Below, piece by piece: positions 7,101 through 15,369 of a stretch of DNA of 16,638 nt (within the stretch, counting starts at the first letter, position 1; every line of letters begins with the position of its first letter). The stretch is from CANLWN01 sp039815505. GTDB lineage: Bacteria; Bacteroidota; Bacteroidia; Flavobacteriales; Flavobacteriaceae. The translations under genes were made by a program, and so were the position numbers. The notes under the pieces were generated by a model. That model did no database searches and was not told the DNA's origin. It saw only the letters and a program-made list of their open reading frames with translations. The stretch spans positions 1 to 16,638 of the forward strand of contig JBCBZE010000038.1 in NCBI GenBank assembly GCA_039815505.1, written 5' to 3'.

Positions 7101-8345
7101 CTATTTTGCCCTAACCCCAACAAGCCTTAAAAGGGTGGGAATCAACATAGAAAGGTCCCTGTAACCCGAGGAATACGAGGTGAGTCTTCTTAACTTATCC
7201 ACATTTAAACGAATTAAAAAAACGGTTATAAGGCTGGGTCGATCAAAGCTGTTTCTTAGAATTTTATGTATGGCATTCATTTTTAGGTCTGGGTGCTCAT
7301 CTATTTTTTGAATCCCCTCCAACGCTTTCTCCGCAACCCTTACATGCGCATATTTTTCTTCTACTATTTTATCGTGGAATTTTAAATTCTTTGACCTAGA
7401 GCGTTTTATAATTTCATGGATTGCCTTCTTGACCCCTTTTTTGGTATGTACCACGAACCCTCCTTCTTTATGGCCCACTACCTCGCATTGGCTATTGTCG
7501 CCCCAAGGTGTGCTCATGGTTATCACTGGTGTACCACATAATATGGCCTCGGGAAGCACTAATCCAAAACTCTCTCCTTGTTCGGCAATATGGACCATGA
7601 CATTCATTGCTGAATATGCTATGGCCAACTTTTGGTCTCCGAGAATTTTGGGTACTATGATAATTTTATTGCGGTAGTTGGATTTTTCGGCTTGTTGTAA
7701 AATAGATTCAGGAGCGTTCACCATCAAAAGATAAAGATTGGGAATTTCCTTGGAAAGCTCATCAAACACTTCAACTAATAGCGGAGACCACTTACCAGGA
7801 TATGACTGACCTATTCTTCCCAATAAAAATGCATCATCGGGAATATTATGTGTATTCCTGAACTCCCTAATCTCATTTTTTTTGGCGGGCTTAAAAGTAT
7901 CGCATTTCACCGGGTTGGGTACAATGGCCGATGTATACTTTTTACCTCCCCTGAGATTAAAAATCCAAAGCGCCCATTTACTAAGTTGATAGCTTATATC
8001 TACATGTGATGCCCATTTTGAGGGTTGGGAAAAGACGTTGGTTTCTATAACCCTACACTGCGGTTGTTTAATGGCTATGAGCGTTTCAATATCAGCCAAT
8101 TCGGGACCATGGGAATGAATATGAAGCACATCGGGCCGCCAAGTTGCTATTTTTTCAAGATTTGTCTCATTGAGTTCATGATAGATGGTCAATAATTCTT
8201 TTACTTCATCGTATCTGGGCCCTAGGCCATAAAGAGCCAAAATACGGGAATCGTGACCCAATGTATTGTAGGCTTCGGCAAAAACCTGGGCCACTCTTTG
8301 TGTCCCTCCCTTTCCTAGGTTATCTACGACGGTTAGAATTTTCAT
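7101..8345 (-). CDS. Family 4 glycosyltransferase (GT-B fold)
   Basis: A 414-residue retaining glycosyltransferase of the GT4 type, acting on the lipid-linked repeat unit at the inner face of the membrane. The N-terminal domain opens with KILTVVDNLGKGGTQR (2-17), the usual acceptor-side glycine-rich loop. The C-terminal donor domain shows LLGRIGQSYPGKW (174-186) and the EX7E motif in ESFGLVLPEA (258-267), with both glutamates present, followed by GTPVI (271-275). The ~70-residue C-terminal extension is basic and hydrophobic. Its ATG overlaps the wzx stop as ATGA, so translation is probably coupled to wzx. Donor sugar unknown. Confidence 0.9.
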   Translation of the reverse strand: MKILTVVDNLGKGGTQRVAQVFAEAYNTLGHDSRILALYGLGPRYDEVKELLTIYHELNETNLEKIATWRPDVLHIHSHGPELADIETLIAIKQPQCRVIETNVFSQPSKWASHVDISYQLSKWALWIFNLRGGKKYTSAIVPNPVKCDTFKPAKKNEIREFRNTHNIPDDAFLLGRIGQSYPGKWSPLLVEVFDELSKEIPNLYLLMVNAPESILQQAEKSNYRNKIIIVPKILGDQKLAIAYSAMNVMVHIAEQGESFGLVLPEAILCGTPVITMSTPWGDNSQCEVVGHKEGGFVVHTKKGVKKAIHEIIKRSRSKNLKFHDKIVEEKYAHVRVAEKALEGIQKIDEHPDLKMNAIHKILRNSFDRPSLITVFLIRLNVDKLRRLTSYSSGYRDLSMLIPTLLRLVGVRAK

Positions 8346-9640
8346 TTGGCTAAATTAATAAAAAACAAAGCTTTCATTTTTAAGAAGTAAATCCATCTCG
8401 CTTTATTAAAAACAACATCTATAAAGAGGTTAACGAAAATATCCGCCAATAAGGTCGCCCATGCGGCTCCCACTATACCATATCTTGGAATTAGATATAG
8501 GTTTAGACCAATATTCATAAGGGTAAGAACCAATTGCTTCATAAAAATAATTTTTTGATGCCCTTGAACCATGATTAATTTATTCGTAATGATTCCCAAA
8601 TAAGTTACGGGTATGGTCCATATTAGAATCAGAAGCACTGAGGAACTTGAAGCAAATTCCTGTCCATAAAGCAAGTTTACCGTAAACTCTCCTACAAGGC
8701 ATACAAAAAGGGCCATAAGGCATAATGGATAAAATATGTATCTAATTAGGTTCCCGAGCTTCCGTTTCTCGGAAGAGAAATCAATGGAAACAATTTTCGG
8801 AAATATACTTTGCGTAATTACCATTGGGATAAACGAAAACAGCTCTGCAAGTCTAACCCCTACCGCATAAAATCCCAATTGGTTGGCCGGTACAAACTCT
8901 TTTAACATGATTTGATCTATACGCATACCAACGGATATGGCCAATCCACTCAAAATAAGAGGCCAGCTTTCTTTTAACAGATCTTTCGCTAGGGATACAT
9001 CTACTTTCCATTTCCATATGGATAACTTCTCGCGTTTGTAATAATATAAAAAACCTAGCGAAACCGTAATACTATCAAAGAGCAGGACCAACACGAAAGC
9101 AATTAAAGGGGCTTCCATTAGTATAAGCGCTACCTTGATCAAGGAAGATAAAAAAAGACTATATGTATTTGCGGTCACCACATATTTACTCAGCACTTTG
9201 GATTGAAAATAAAAATCAATGACATTGAAGCTTTTTACTATGGTACTGCCCACCAGTATAAAAATTAATGATTTTATATAGGTATCCGTTTCTATAAAAA
9301 ACAAGACCACCACCGCTATGAAAAATGATAGCAACCCTCCAAGAAATTTGAGGCAGAAAGCGGTCCCTAGCAAAAAATCTGTTTTTTCCTCGTGCTTAAC
9401 CAAATCCCGGACGATTATTCCATCGATGCCAAAGGAAGCCAAGGCACCAAATAATATGGAAAAACTTAAGGCATAACTATATATACCATATTGATCGGCT
9501 CCAAGATATCTGGCTACCCAAACGCCAATAAAAAGGCTTACCGCCAATCGAACCACTTTTTCGCCCATCAGCCAAAAAGTATTGAACAGGATTTTGGAAA
9601 AGTCCTTACTTTTCCTGTAGGTCTTGAATCTTTCGATCAA
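8342..9640 (-). CDS. wzx: Wzx-type polysaccharide repeat-unit flippase
   Basis: A 432-residue polytopic membrane protein of the polysaccharide-transport branch of the MATE/MOP exporter superfamily, with about 12-14 hydrophobic segments. The N-terminal signature is family-like: a first helix at about 28-44 leading into ARYLGADQYGIYSYA (43-57), then FGIDGIIVRDL. It would flip undecaprenyl-linked repeat units to the periplasmic face for the Wzy-like polymerase. The initiation codon is TTG (9638-9640): the frame continues upstream only to a TAG at about 9717, with no ATG or GTG before it. The first internal ATG (M25, 9566-9568) lies inside the first conserved helix and would truncate it. It shares ATGA with the downstream GT4 gene. 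Confidence 0.92.
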   Translation of the reverse strand: MIERFKTYRKSKDFSKILFNTFWLMGEKVVRLAVSLFIGVWVARYLGADQYGIYSYALSFSILFGALASFGIDGIIVRDLVKHEEKTDFLLGTAFCLKFLGGLLSFFIAVVVLFFIETDTYIKSLIFILVGSTIVKSFNVIDFYFQSKVLSKYVVTANTYSLFLSSLIKVALILMEAPLIAFVLVLLFDSITVSLGFLYYYKREKLSIWKWKVDVSLAKDLLKESWPLILSGLAISVGMRIDQIMLKEFVPANQLGFYAVGVRLAELFSFIPMVITQSIFPKIVSIDFSSEKRKLGNLIRYIFYPLCLMALFVCLVGEFTVNLLYGQEFASSSSVLLILIWTIPVTYLGIITNKLIMVQGHQKIIFMKQLVLTLMNIGLNLYLIPRYGIVGAAWATLLADIFVNLFIDVVFNKARWIYFLKMKALFFINLAK

Positions 9641-9764
9641 TCTACTGAATTCAATTTTCTTTATTTTTTTTGGAGTAGGTATAATAAGAGTGGTTATCGG
9701 GTTAGGTCTTGGGTTCTATGTTAGCGAACAAAAAGGATATTTATACGCCATCTTAGCTAATTCT

Positions 9765-10934
9765 TTATGCAAAGGACAATACTTTTTTAGCAACTTTAAT
9801 CCATGAGTTTTCCATCGCTATATCATAAATATTGGAATGCAATTGCTGCAATTCTTCTGTATCAAGTTTTTCATATGTACTTAGAATATTATGTATCTCA
9901 TGTTCACTGGTCCCTATCCAACCCAAGTTCCTTTCTGCAACATAGGCAGTTAAATCAGGAGGGCCCGAGACAAGTACCGGTTTATTATAGGTCCTGGCCA
10001 ATTGTACGGTTCCACTCTCATGCCTGATGAAAGGTTTGTAAAGGTTAATAACCAAATCCGATGCCATAAAATAGTTTTGTTGTTCGTGGTTTTGAATAAA
10101 CTTGGGGAATGTGTGTATTTTATCCGTAATTCCATTGTCCAAAGCTAGTTTTTCTAGTTGTTTGTAGGAGTAATCCCCTTCAGGTCCTGCAATGATCCAC
10201 CCCCAATTTTTCTTGGTTTTCAGCACTTCCACTACGGGAAGGTACTCCTTGTCGGACCGTAGTGTTCCAAAGGACAACAAGTAACGCGCTTCTAGGTTTA
10301 GTCCCAATGTTTGCTTGGATTTCTTATCAGGAGCAATACTGGTCACCCGTGGAGTAGGGGCCCCATATGGGATTACAGATATTTTTTTTTGATACTTAGA
10401 GCCCATCTGCGATACTAAATTGCTTTTCATTTTCTCTCCATGTACAAACGCCTGCTTACTGTTTTTAAGAATGATCCTGGAAGGTATTCTACACAAAAAT
10501 TTATAAATCCCCGCCAAAAGAGAGGTCTGTTTAAAATTAAAATTGGTATCGTGAAAAACACAAAGATAATTGTTTGCAAATGGCTTGATATTAAACCCAA
10601 GACTGAAGTACTCAAATGTTTCGAATATAACCAGGGGTTTATTTTGAAGTGATTGGTAGTAGTTTTTGAATTCTTCGGACAGCCTTTGATAGTTCTTTAT
10701 CCGGATAAACCCCCATTTTATTTTTTGTAATAGCGTATGCTTTGCCTTTAAGCCATCTGCTAGATCAATTTTGTGGACATTAATTTTTTTTTGGAAGGAA
10801 AGCGGGCCAGACATACCAAATATGGTCACATCATAACCCAGCTCAATGAAAGACTCGGCCAGACCTTTTGAATAATCAAAACTATGCCCATATTTTTGAA
10901 AAGCGCCCGGGCTATATATAACTATTTTGTTCAT
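9765..10934 (-). CDS. GT-B glycosyltransferase, GT4-like
   Basis: A 389-residue protein with GT-B architecture. The N-terminal domain begins KIVIYSPGAFQKYGHSFDYS (3-22), with a central FHDTN (127-131). The linker carries ISVIPYGAPTP (185-195), and the donor-binding half has LLSFGTLRSDKEYLPVVEVL (219-238) and GWIIAGPEGD (245-254). In the usual EX7E position there is RHESGTVQLAR (304-314): the first glutamate (E306) is present, but the second position is arginine. Several GT4 subfamilies carry a comparable SG-type version, so the protein is probably active. It is the first minus-strand gene after the plus-strand insertion, so a promoter should lie in 10935-11408. The downstream gap to wzx is 124 bases. 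Substrate unknown. Confidence 0.85.
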   Translation of the reverse strand: MNKIVIYSPGAFQKYGHSFDYSKGLAESFIELGYDVTIFGMSGPLSFQKKINVHKIDLADGLKAKHTLLQKIKWGFIRIKNYQRLSEEFKNYYQSLQNKPLVIFETFEYFSLGFNIKPFANNYLCVFHDTNFNFKQTSLLAGIYKFLCRIPSRIILKNSKQAFVHGEKMKSNLVSQMGSKYQKKISVIPYGAPTPRVTSIAPDKKSKQTLGLNLEARYLLSFGTLRSDKEYLPVVEVLKTKKNWGWIIAGPEGDYSYKQLEKLALDNGITDKIHTFPKFIQNHEQQNYFMASDLVINLYKPFIRHESGTVQLARTYNKPVLVSGPPDLTAYVAERNLGWIGTSEHEIHNILSTYEKLDTEELQQLHSNIYDIAMENSWIKVAKKVLSFA

Positions 10935-11408
10935 TGCAAGAAATAAGAATACACTGCAAATTTGAAAAATTAATTACAAATTACATTTAATTGCCCAGAA
11001 AACTTAGTTGAACTACCTGATTGGGGGGATAAGAAGAATCCAAGCTTTAATTGTTAACAAATAAATGGAATTCCTAGGGAATATTATTGTTTTTTATATA
11101 CTTTAGCCAAACATTTGGATGAAGTAGAGTTTCAGCATAGATGACCGTCAGAATCCAATTTGGGAGTAGATTGCAGAACGCCGTGAATACGTTATATTGA
11201 TTTTGTATGAACTTCTTTTAATAAGTACATCCCCCTTTTTTGTGTAGCCCCTTTTCTTTTTAATAGTTTAAGATCAAACGCTTATAGTTGTTAAGTGTCG
11301 AAAAATCGTGCATTTAATCCGATTAAAAAACGATACTGTTTTTGATGGATTAATTTTGATTTTGGAAGAGAAAATATTTGAATATACAATGACGAAATAG
11401 AGAGTTAT
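10935..11408. other. Divergent intergenic region, AT-rich
   Basis: This 474-base region separates a minus-strand and a plus-strand glycosyltransferase gene and must hold divergent promoters. Short palindromes are present: TTGTTAACAA (11051-11060), GGAATTCC (11067-11074), and CCAAACATTTGG (11107-11118). I see no gene longer than a 19-codon frame at 11141-11200, which looks like chance. A -7-like element for the plus strand is listed separately. I could not find an exact TAnnTTTG for the minus-strand gene. Confidence 0.6.
11351..11358 (+). promoter_or_regulatory. Putative -7 promoter element for the plus-strand glycosyltransferase
   Basis: TAATTTTG is an exact match to the Bacteroidota -7 consensus TAnnTTTG and lies 50 bases ahead of the ATG at 11409. 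No TTTG or TTG was found at the usual ~19-23 base distance upstream; the nearest TTTG (11341-11344) is too close. The call therefore rests on the -7 element and position alone. Confidence 0.3.
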
Positions 11409-12203
11409 ATGATTAATTTTATTGTTCCTGTTAAAAGTAAGAAAGTGGCTTCGGACTGGCCCCGGTTTTGTGCTCTTTTTGAGCGTACACTAAGTTCCAT
11501 ATGCAATCAAACCAACGATAATTATATGGTAACGGTGGTTTGTCATGAAATTCCCGAGGTGAAGTTTAAAAGTGACAAAGTACACTTTGTGCAGGTGGAG
11601 TTCGATGCGCCCAAGCTGACCTCTGGCGATGTGGAGAAAAACCGGGCGTTACGAGAGGGCGATAAGGCGAATAAAATTAAAAAAGGACTTGAATACAGTA
11701 CTCAATTTGACCCCAAATATATAATGGTCGTTGATTCGGATGACTGCATAAGCAATAAAATAGCCGCTTTTATCCATACAGAGGATGGTTCGGTTCCAGG
11801 ATGGTATGTAGATAAGGGATACAACTATAAAGAAGGTTCAAAGTATATATTGCTAAAAAAACGCACATTCAACCATCTTTGTGGCTCATGCATTATAATA
11901 AAACCCGAACTTTTTGAACAACTGTTCGCAACGGAACCCTTTTTACATTATTCGCATGAGAAAACGGTCCTTTCGAACAATTCTAAATTAGTGCCACTTC
12001 CCTTTGCCGGTGCAATTTACAGTATGGCCAATGGAGAGAATATTTTCATGTCTTCCGGTCATGCAAAAGGCGTAATTAAACGTTATGTTTTTAATGTTGG
12101 AAAGTATTTCCAATTGTTAGAGAAAGTATACAAATATAGAGTCCGAATCATTAATAAAAAGTTTGAAAGGTCTTTTGGCTTTTACAAAATCCAAAGTATC
12201 TAA
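11409..12203 (+). CDS. GT-A type glycosyltransferase, only plus-strand gene
   Basis: A 264-residue protein with a compact GT-A fold like family 2 enzymes. It starts MINFIVPVKSKKVASDW, has SICNQT (30-35) as in GT2 proteins, then a basic stretch rich in Lys and Asn (about 78-92). The metal-binding DSDD (109-112) ends the strand KYIMVVDSDD. FNHLCGSC (154-161) follows and may be the acceptor side. There are no membrane helices. The gene is oriented opposite to every other gene here, with a 474-base region in front and a hairpin terminator behind, so it is an independent transcription unit. Placement inside the cluster suggests it contributes a sugar to the same glycan, but strand and isolation suggest later acquisition or separate regulation. 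The fold is fairly sure; the substrate is not. Confidence 0.8.
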   Translation: MINFIVPVKSKKVASDWPRFCALFERTLSSICNQTNDNYMVTVVCHEIPEVKFKSDKVHFVQVEFDAPKLTSGDVEKNRALREGDKANKIKKGLEYSTQFDPKYIMVVDSDDCISNKIAAFIHTEDGSVPGWYVDKGYNYKEGSKYILLKKRTFNHLCGSCIIIKPELFEQLFATEPFLHYSHEKTVLSNNSKLVPLPFAGAIYSMANGENIFMSSGHAKGVIKRYVFNVGKYFQLLEKVYKYRVRIINKKFERSFGFYKIQSI

Positions 12204-12280
12204 AAAACCTTTTGGAGAGGTATAATTATGAAACACCTTTTACAGGTGAATCTACCCAAAAATGATAGGGTAAATAAAGG

Positions 12281-12320
12281 AATGTCCTAAAGCGATAATT
12301 ACCGCCTTAGGACATTTTTA
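12281..12320. terminator. Probable bidirectional intrinsic terminator between convergent genes
   Basis: AATGTCCTAA (12281-12290) is a perfect 10-base inverted match to TTAGGACATT (12307-12316). Three more pairs (GCG with CGC) follow after a mismatch, leaving an 8-base loop. On the plus strand the stem runs straight into a T-run (12315-12319), a good terminator for the plus-strand glycosyltransferase. On the minus strand the stem is followed by CCTTTATTTA, a weaker U-rich tail, which could end the ugd transcript. It sits between stops at 12203 and 12324. Two smaller stems, CACCT/AGGTG (12234-12248) and TACCC/GGGTA (12253-12272), precede it. Confidence 0.75.
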
Positions 12321-12323
12321 GTG

Positions 12324-13721
12324 CTATGATTGTCCTATTTTATAGTATTTAAATCCTAAACCATCCATTTTTTCTTTGTCCAGCAAACGTCTACCATCAA
12401 AAACAAATGCGGGTTTTAACATATTACCATGGATGGAGGCCCAATCGTAATCCTTGAACTCATCCCATTCGGTTAGAATAGCAATGGCATGTGCATCTTT
12501 AGAAGCCTTTATAGGGTCTTTGGTTACCTTTAAAAGTTTTCTGTTTTCCTCCGGGGATCTTGTATTGAGGTAATCCAAATCCGAATAGATAACCTCTTCC
12601 GGGACCTTGGGGTCATAGACCGTTATTTCCGCATTTTCGTCCAAAAGTGCATCCGCAACGGAAATGGCCGCAGATTCCCTGGTATCATTGGTATCTTTTT
12701 TAAAGGCCCAACCGTAAAAAACTATTTTTTTGCCAGAAACCGTATTGTAAAGGGTTTTTACTATGTTTTCTGCAAAGCGTTGTTTTTGATAATCGTTCAT
12801 AATGATTACCTGTTCCCAATAATCCGCGACTTCTTGAAGTCCAAAAGATCTTGAAATATATACGAGGTTTAAAATATCTTTTTGAAAGCATGAACCTCCA
12901 AATCCCACGGAAGAATTTAAAAACTTAGATCCAATACGACTATCAAAACCAATTGCCCTGGAAACTTCTTCCACATTGGCATCTGTTTTTTCACAGAGTG
13001 CAGAAATGGAATTAATGGAAGAGACCCTCTGGGCCAGAAAAGCGTTTGCTACCAGTTTTGATAGTTCAGAGGACCATACATTGGTCTGCAATATCCTATC
13101 TTCTGGTAACCAGTGTGCATAAATTGCGGAAAGGGCATCCTTGGCTTTTTGTCCAGATACCGTATCGTCTCCTCCTATCAACACACGATCTGCATCCAAA
13201 AGATCTTCGATCGCCGTTCCTTCCGCGAGAAACTCCGGATTGGACAGAATTTCGAAGTTTACGCCATTACCCGTATTGTGAAGAATACTTTTTAGGGTTT
13301 CGGCAGTTCTAACGGGAAGCGTAGATTTCTCTACAATGATTTTATCATCCTTTGCAACTTTGGCAATGTTGCGCGCACATAGTTCAATATATTTTAAATC
13401 CGCCGCTTGCCCTTTTCCTTTTCCGTATGTTTTGGTCGGTGTATTAACGGAAATAAATATGATATCCGCCTTATCTATGGCTTCATCGACAGAAGTTGAA
13501 AAAAACAAATTTTTATCCCTTGTCTTACCAACTATATCGGCCAAGCCAGGTTCGTATATTGGGAGATTATCCAGATTACTATCATTCCATTGGGCTATTC
13601 TCTTCTCATTAATATCAACAACGGTCACCATTATCTCCGGACATTTATACGCAATCACGGACATGGTAGGACCGCCTACGTAACCTGCTCCGATACAACA
13701 AATATTTTTTATTTCTTTCAT
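12324..13721 (-). CDS. ugd: UDP-glucose 6-dehydrogenase
   Basis: NAD-dependent oxidation of UDP-glucose to UDP-glucuronate in the cytoplasm; it supplies UDP-GlcA directly and as substrate for the 4-epimerase at the window's right edge. The 465-residue protein resembles the longer, eukaryote-like UGDH branch: N-terminal CCIGAGYVGGPTMSVIA (8-24), SVNTPTK (91-97), EKSTLPVRTAE (131-141), and NPEFLAEGTA (161-170) with E163. The catalytic cysteine is C278 within GFGGSCFQKD (273-282), and K222 is in the SELSKLVANAFLAQR segment. The C-terminal NAD/UDP-binding half has YGWAFKKDTNDTRESAA. The ATG start gives the standard N-terminus. It is preceded by a 343-base gap, so it likely has its own promoter, and ends at the hairpin terminator. 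Confidence 0.96.
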   Translation of the reverse strand: MKEIKNICCIGAGYVGGPTMSVIAYKCPEIMVTVVDINEKRIAQWNDSNLDNLPIYEPGLADIVGKTRDKNLFFSTSVDEAIDKADIIFISVNTPTKTYGKGKGQAADLKYIELCARNIAKVAKDDKIIVEKSTLPVRTAETLKSILHNTGNGVNFEILSNPEFLAEGTAIEDLLDADRVLIGGDDTVSGQKAKDALSAIYAHWLPEDRILQTNVWSSELSKLVANAFLAQRVSSINSISALCEKTDANVEEVSRAIGFDSRIGSKFLNSSVGFGGSCFQKDILNLVYISRSFGLQEVADYWEQVIIMNDYQKQRFAENIVKTLYNTVSGKKIVFYGWAFKKDTNDTRESAAISVADALLDENAEITVYDPKVPEEVIYSDLDYLNTRSPEENRKLLKVTKDPIKASKDAHAIAILTEWDEFKDYDWASIHGNMLKPAFVFDGRRLLDKEKMDGLGFKYYKIGQS

Positions 13722-14064
13722 GCTCTTTAGAGTTTTCTTTTTTTTAACCTTTGGATTAGCTTACTTGGTTATTTTCAGTTTGCAAATATCATAAATTCTT
13801 TTACAAAACATTCAATATTGTTGTTAAACGAGCTTTTTTTGCGGTGAATTGTATATCTTCCCCATATACTATTTTTCAGGACGGGCCTATAGGTTTTATC
13901 AATGGACGCGCAGTTGTGATCAGAACGTGCCATATATCTTCTTTTTTATCCATATAGACCTATCATTTTTAACTGAAATGCTGATTTTTTTTTAATCAAT
14001 AAAAACTATGATAAGCGCTAAAGAAATCTTTGGTCCTCAAAAAAGTCCATAAAAAAGAGGAGCA
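13722..14064. other. Intergenic region between wbpO-like gene and ugd
   Basis: A 343-base AT-rich stretch with no convincing gene in either direction. It holds three copies of CCATATA (13862-13868, 13930-13936, 13950-13956), an 8-base palindrome CCTATAGG, and weak stems near the wbpO-like end: TGATT/AATCA (13982-13998) and TCCTC/GAGGA (14034-14061). A possible minus-strand promoter for ugd is listed separately. The gap is long for a within-operon spacer, which suggests ugd can be transcribed independently. Confidence 0.5.
13783..13815 (-). promoter_or_regulatory. Possible promoter of ugd
   Basis: Reading the minus strand, TTG (13815-13813) is followed after 22 bases by GATATTTG (13790-13783). 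The second element differs by one base from the Bacteroidota -7 consensus TAnnTTTG, and the spacing fits the range reported for Flavobacterium. It lies about 62 bases before the ugd ATG. A one-base mismatch and a three-base upstream element make this tentative. Confidence 0.22.
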
Positions 14065-15348
14065 TTACAATCTCCCATCAACTCTGCCTTTCAATACACC
14101 TTTAACATCGTATAATACCCCATTTTCTTTTAGTAAGCTACGTAAGTTAAGCTCTAGGAACTCCTTATGGGCAACCGCTAAGACTACGGCGTCGAAATTA
14201 TTTTTGGGACGTAAGTTTAAAATCTCCAACTTAAACTCTTTTATTACTTCGTTTTTATCCGCGAGCGGGTCATATACGGATACATCTGCCCCATAGCTTT
14301 TTAAATTATCAATAAGATCAATAACCTTGGAATTACGTACGTCCGGACAATTCTCCTTAAAAGTTATACCTAACACCAATATGTTGGAACCGTTTAGTTT
14401 TATATCCTTTCTTGCCATAAGCTTGATTATCTCCGAGGAGACATAATTCCCCATGCCATCGTTCATACGCCTCCCTGCAAGTATAATTTCCGGATGATAT
14501 CCATATTCCTGGGATTTTTTTGCCAGATAATATGGGTCTACACCAATACAATGGCCACCTACGAGTCCAGGGGTAAATGGTAAAAAATTCCATTTGGTAT
14601 TGGCCGCCTTAAGTACTTCCTGTGTGTCAATATCCATTAAATTAAAGATCTTGGCGAGCTCATTTACAAACGCTATGTTGATGTCCCTTTGGGAATTTTC
14701 TATGACTTTAGCCGCTTCCGCTATTTTTATTGAAGGAGCCATATAAGTTCCTGCCGTAATAACGGATTTATATAAGAAATCTACTTTTTGGGCTATTTCC
14801 GGGTTGGAGCCAGAAGTTACCTTTAATATTTTATCCACTGTATGTTGCTTATCCCCGGGATTGATACGCTCAGGGGAGTAGCCTACAAAAAAATCCGTGT
14901 TGAATTTTAATCCGCTACATTCCTCTAATCGTGGCACACACTCTTCTTCCGTAGCTCCAGGATATACGGTAGATTCATAAATAACAATATCCCCTTTCTT
15001 CAAAACCTTCGCAATGCTTATACTGGCCTTATATAGCGAGGTGAGGTCCGGAATATTGTTACTGGTCACTGGTGTGGGTACGGTAACTATGTAATAATTG
15101 CAATCCCCTAAGGATTCAATCGTATTGGTAAGGTAAAGTCCGTTTTTTGAATCAGGGGAGGTTTTTATGGCTTTCTTCAATTCATAATTGTCAACCTCAA
15201 ATGTTGAATCTATACCATTAATTAACTCACCGATTCTTTTTGTATTTATATCAAAACCAACTACAGGGTACTTTGTAGCAAACAACTGGGCGATTGGAAG
15301 TCCAACATATCCTAAACCGATAACGGCTATTTTGATTTTCTCTTTCAT
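14065..15348 (-). CDS. wbpO: UDP-N-acetylhexosamine 6-dehydrogenase, WbpO/TviB-like
   Basis: A nucleotide-sugar dehydrogenase of 427 residues, clearly distinct from the Ugd in the same cluster. The NAD-binding motif is IAVIGLGYVGLPIAQLFA (7-24), with VVGFDINTKRI (29-39) and GIDSTFEVD (45-53) typical of the WbpO/VipA (TviB) branch. Active-site features are GYSPERINPGD (156-166) with E160, AEAAKVIENSQRDINIAF (210-227) with K214, and the catalytic C267 in GLVGGHCIGVDPYYL (261-275). Family knowledge predicts oxidation of UDP-GalNAc or UDP-GlcNAc to the uronate, and the adjacent WbpP-like epimerase favours UDP-GalNAcA. A WecC-type ManNAc dehydrogenase is a less likely alternative. It follows the epimerase by 21 bases. 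Confidence 0.88.
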   Translation of the reverse strand: MKEKIKIAVIGLGYVGLPIAQLFATKYPVVGFDINTKRIGELINGIDSTFEVDNYELKKAIKTSPDSKNGLYLTNTIESLGDCNYYIVTVPTPVTSNNIPDLTSLYKASISIAKVLKKGDIVIYESTVYPGATEEECVPRLEECSGLKFNTDFFVGYSPERINPGDKQHTVDKILKVTSGSNPEIAQKVDFLYKSVITAGTYMAPSIKIAEAAKVIENSQRDINIAFVNELAKIFNLMDIDTQEVLKAANTKWNFLPFTPGLVGGHCIGVDPYYLAKKSQEYGYHPEIILAGRRMNDGMGNYVSSEIIKLMARKDIKLNGSNILVLGITFKENCPDVRNSKVIDLIDNLKSYGADVSVYDPLADKNEVIKEFKLEILNLRPKNNFDAVVLAVAHKEFLELNLRSLLKENGVLYDVKGVLKGRVDGRL

Positions 15349-15369
15349 ACGCGTTTTATAAAGTTAAAA

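Noticed and set aside
11141..11200. A 19-codon plus-strand frame in the divergent intergenic region
   Set aside because: Too short, no promoter or other support, expected by chance in 474 bases.
13336..13683. A 115-codon open frame on the plus strand inside ugd
   Set aside because: It is fully antisense to the strongly supported UDP-glucose dehydrogenase gene and has no recognisable domain.
14030..14296. An 88-codon plus-strand frame over the 3' end of the wbpO-like gene
   Set aside because: Most of it is antisense to the dehydrogenase, and the Ser/Thr-rich translation looks like a shadow frame.
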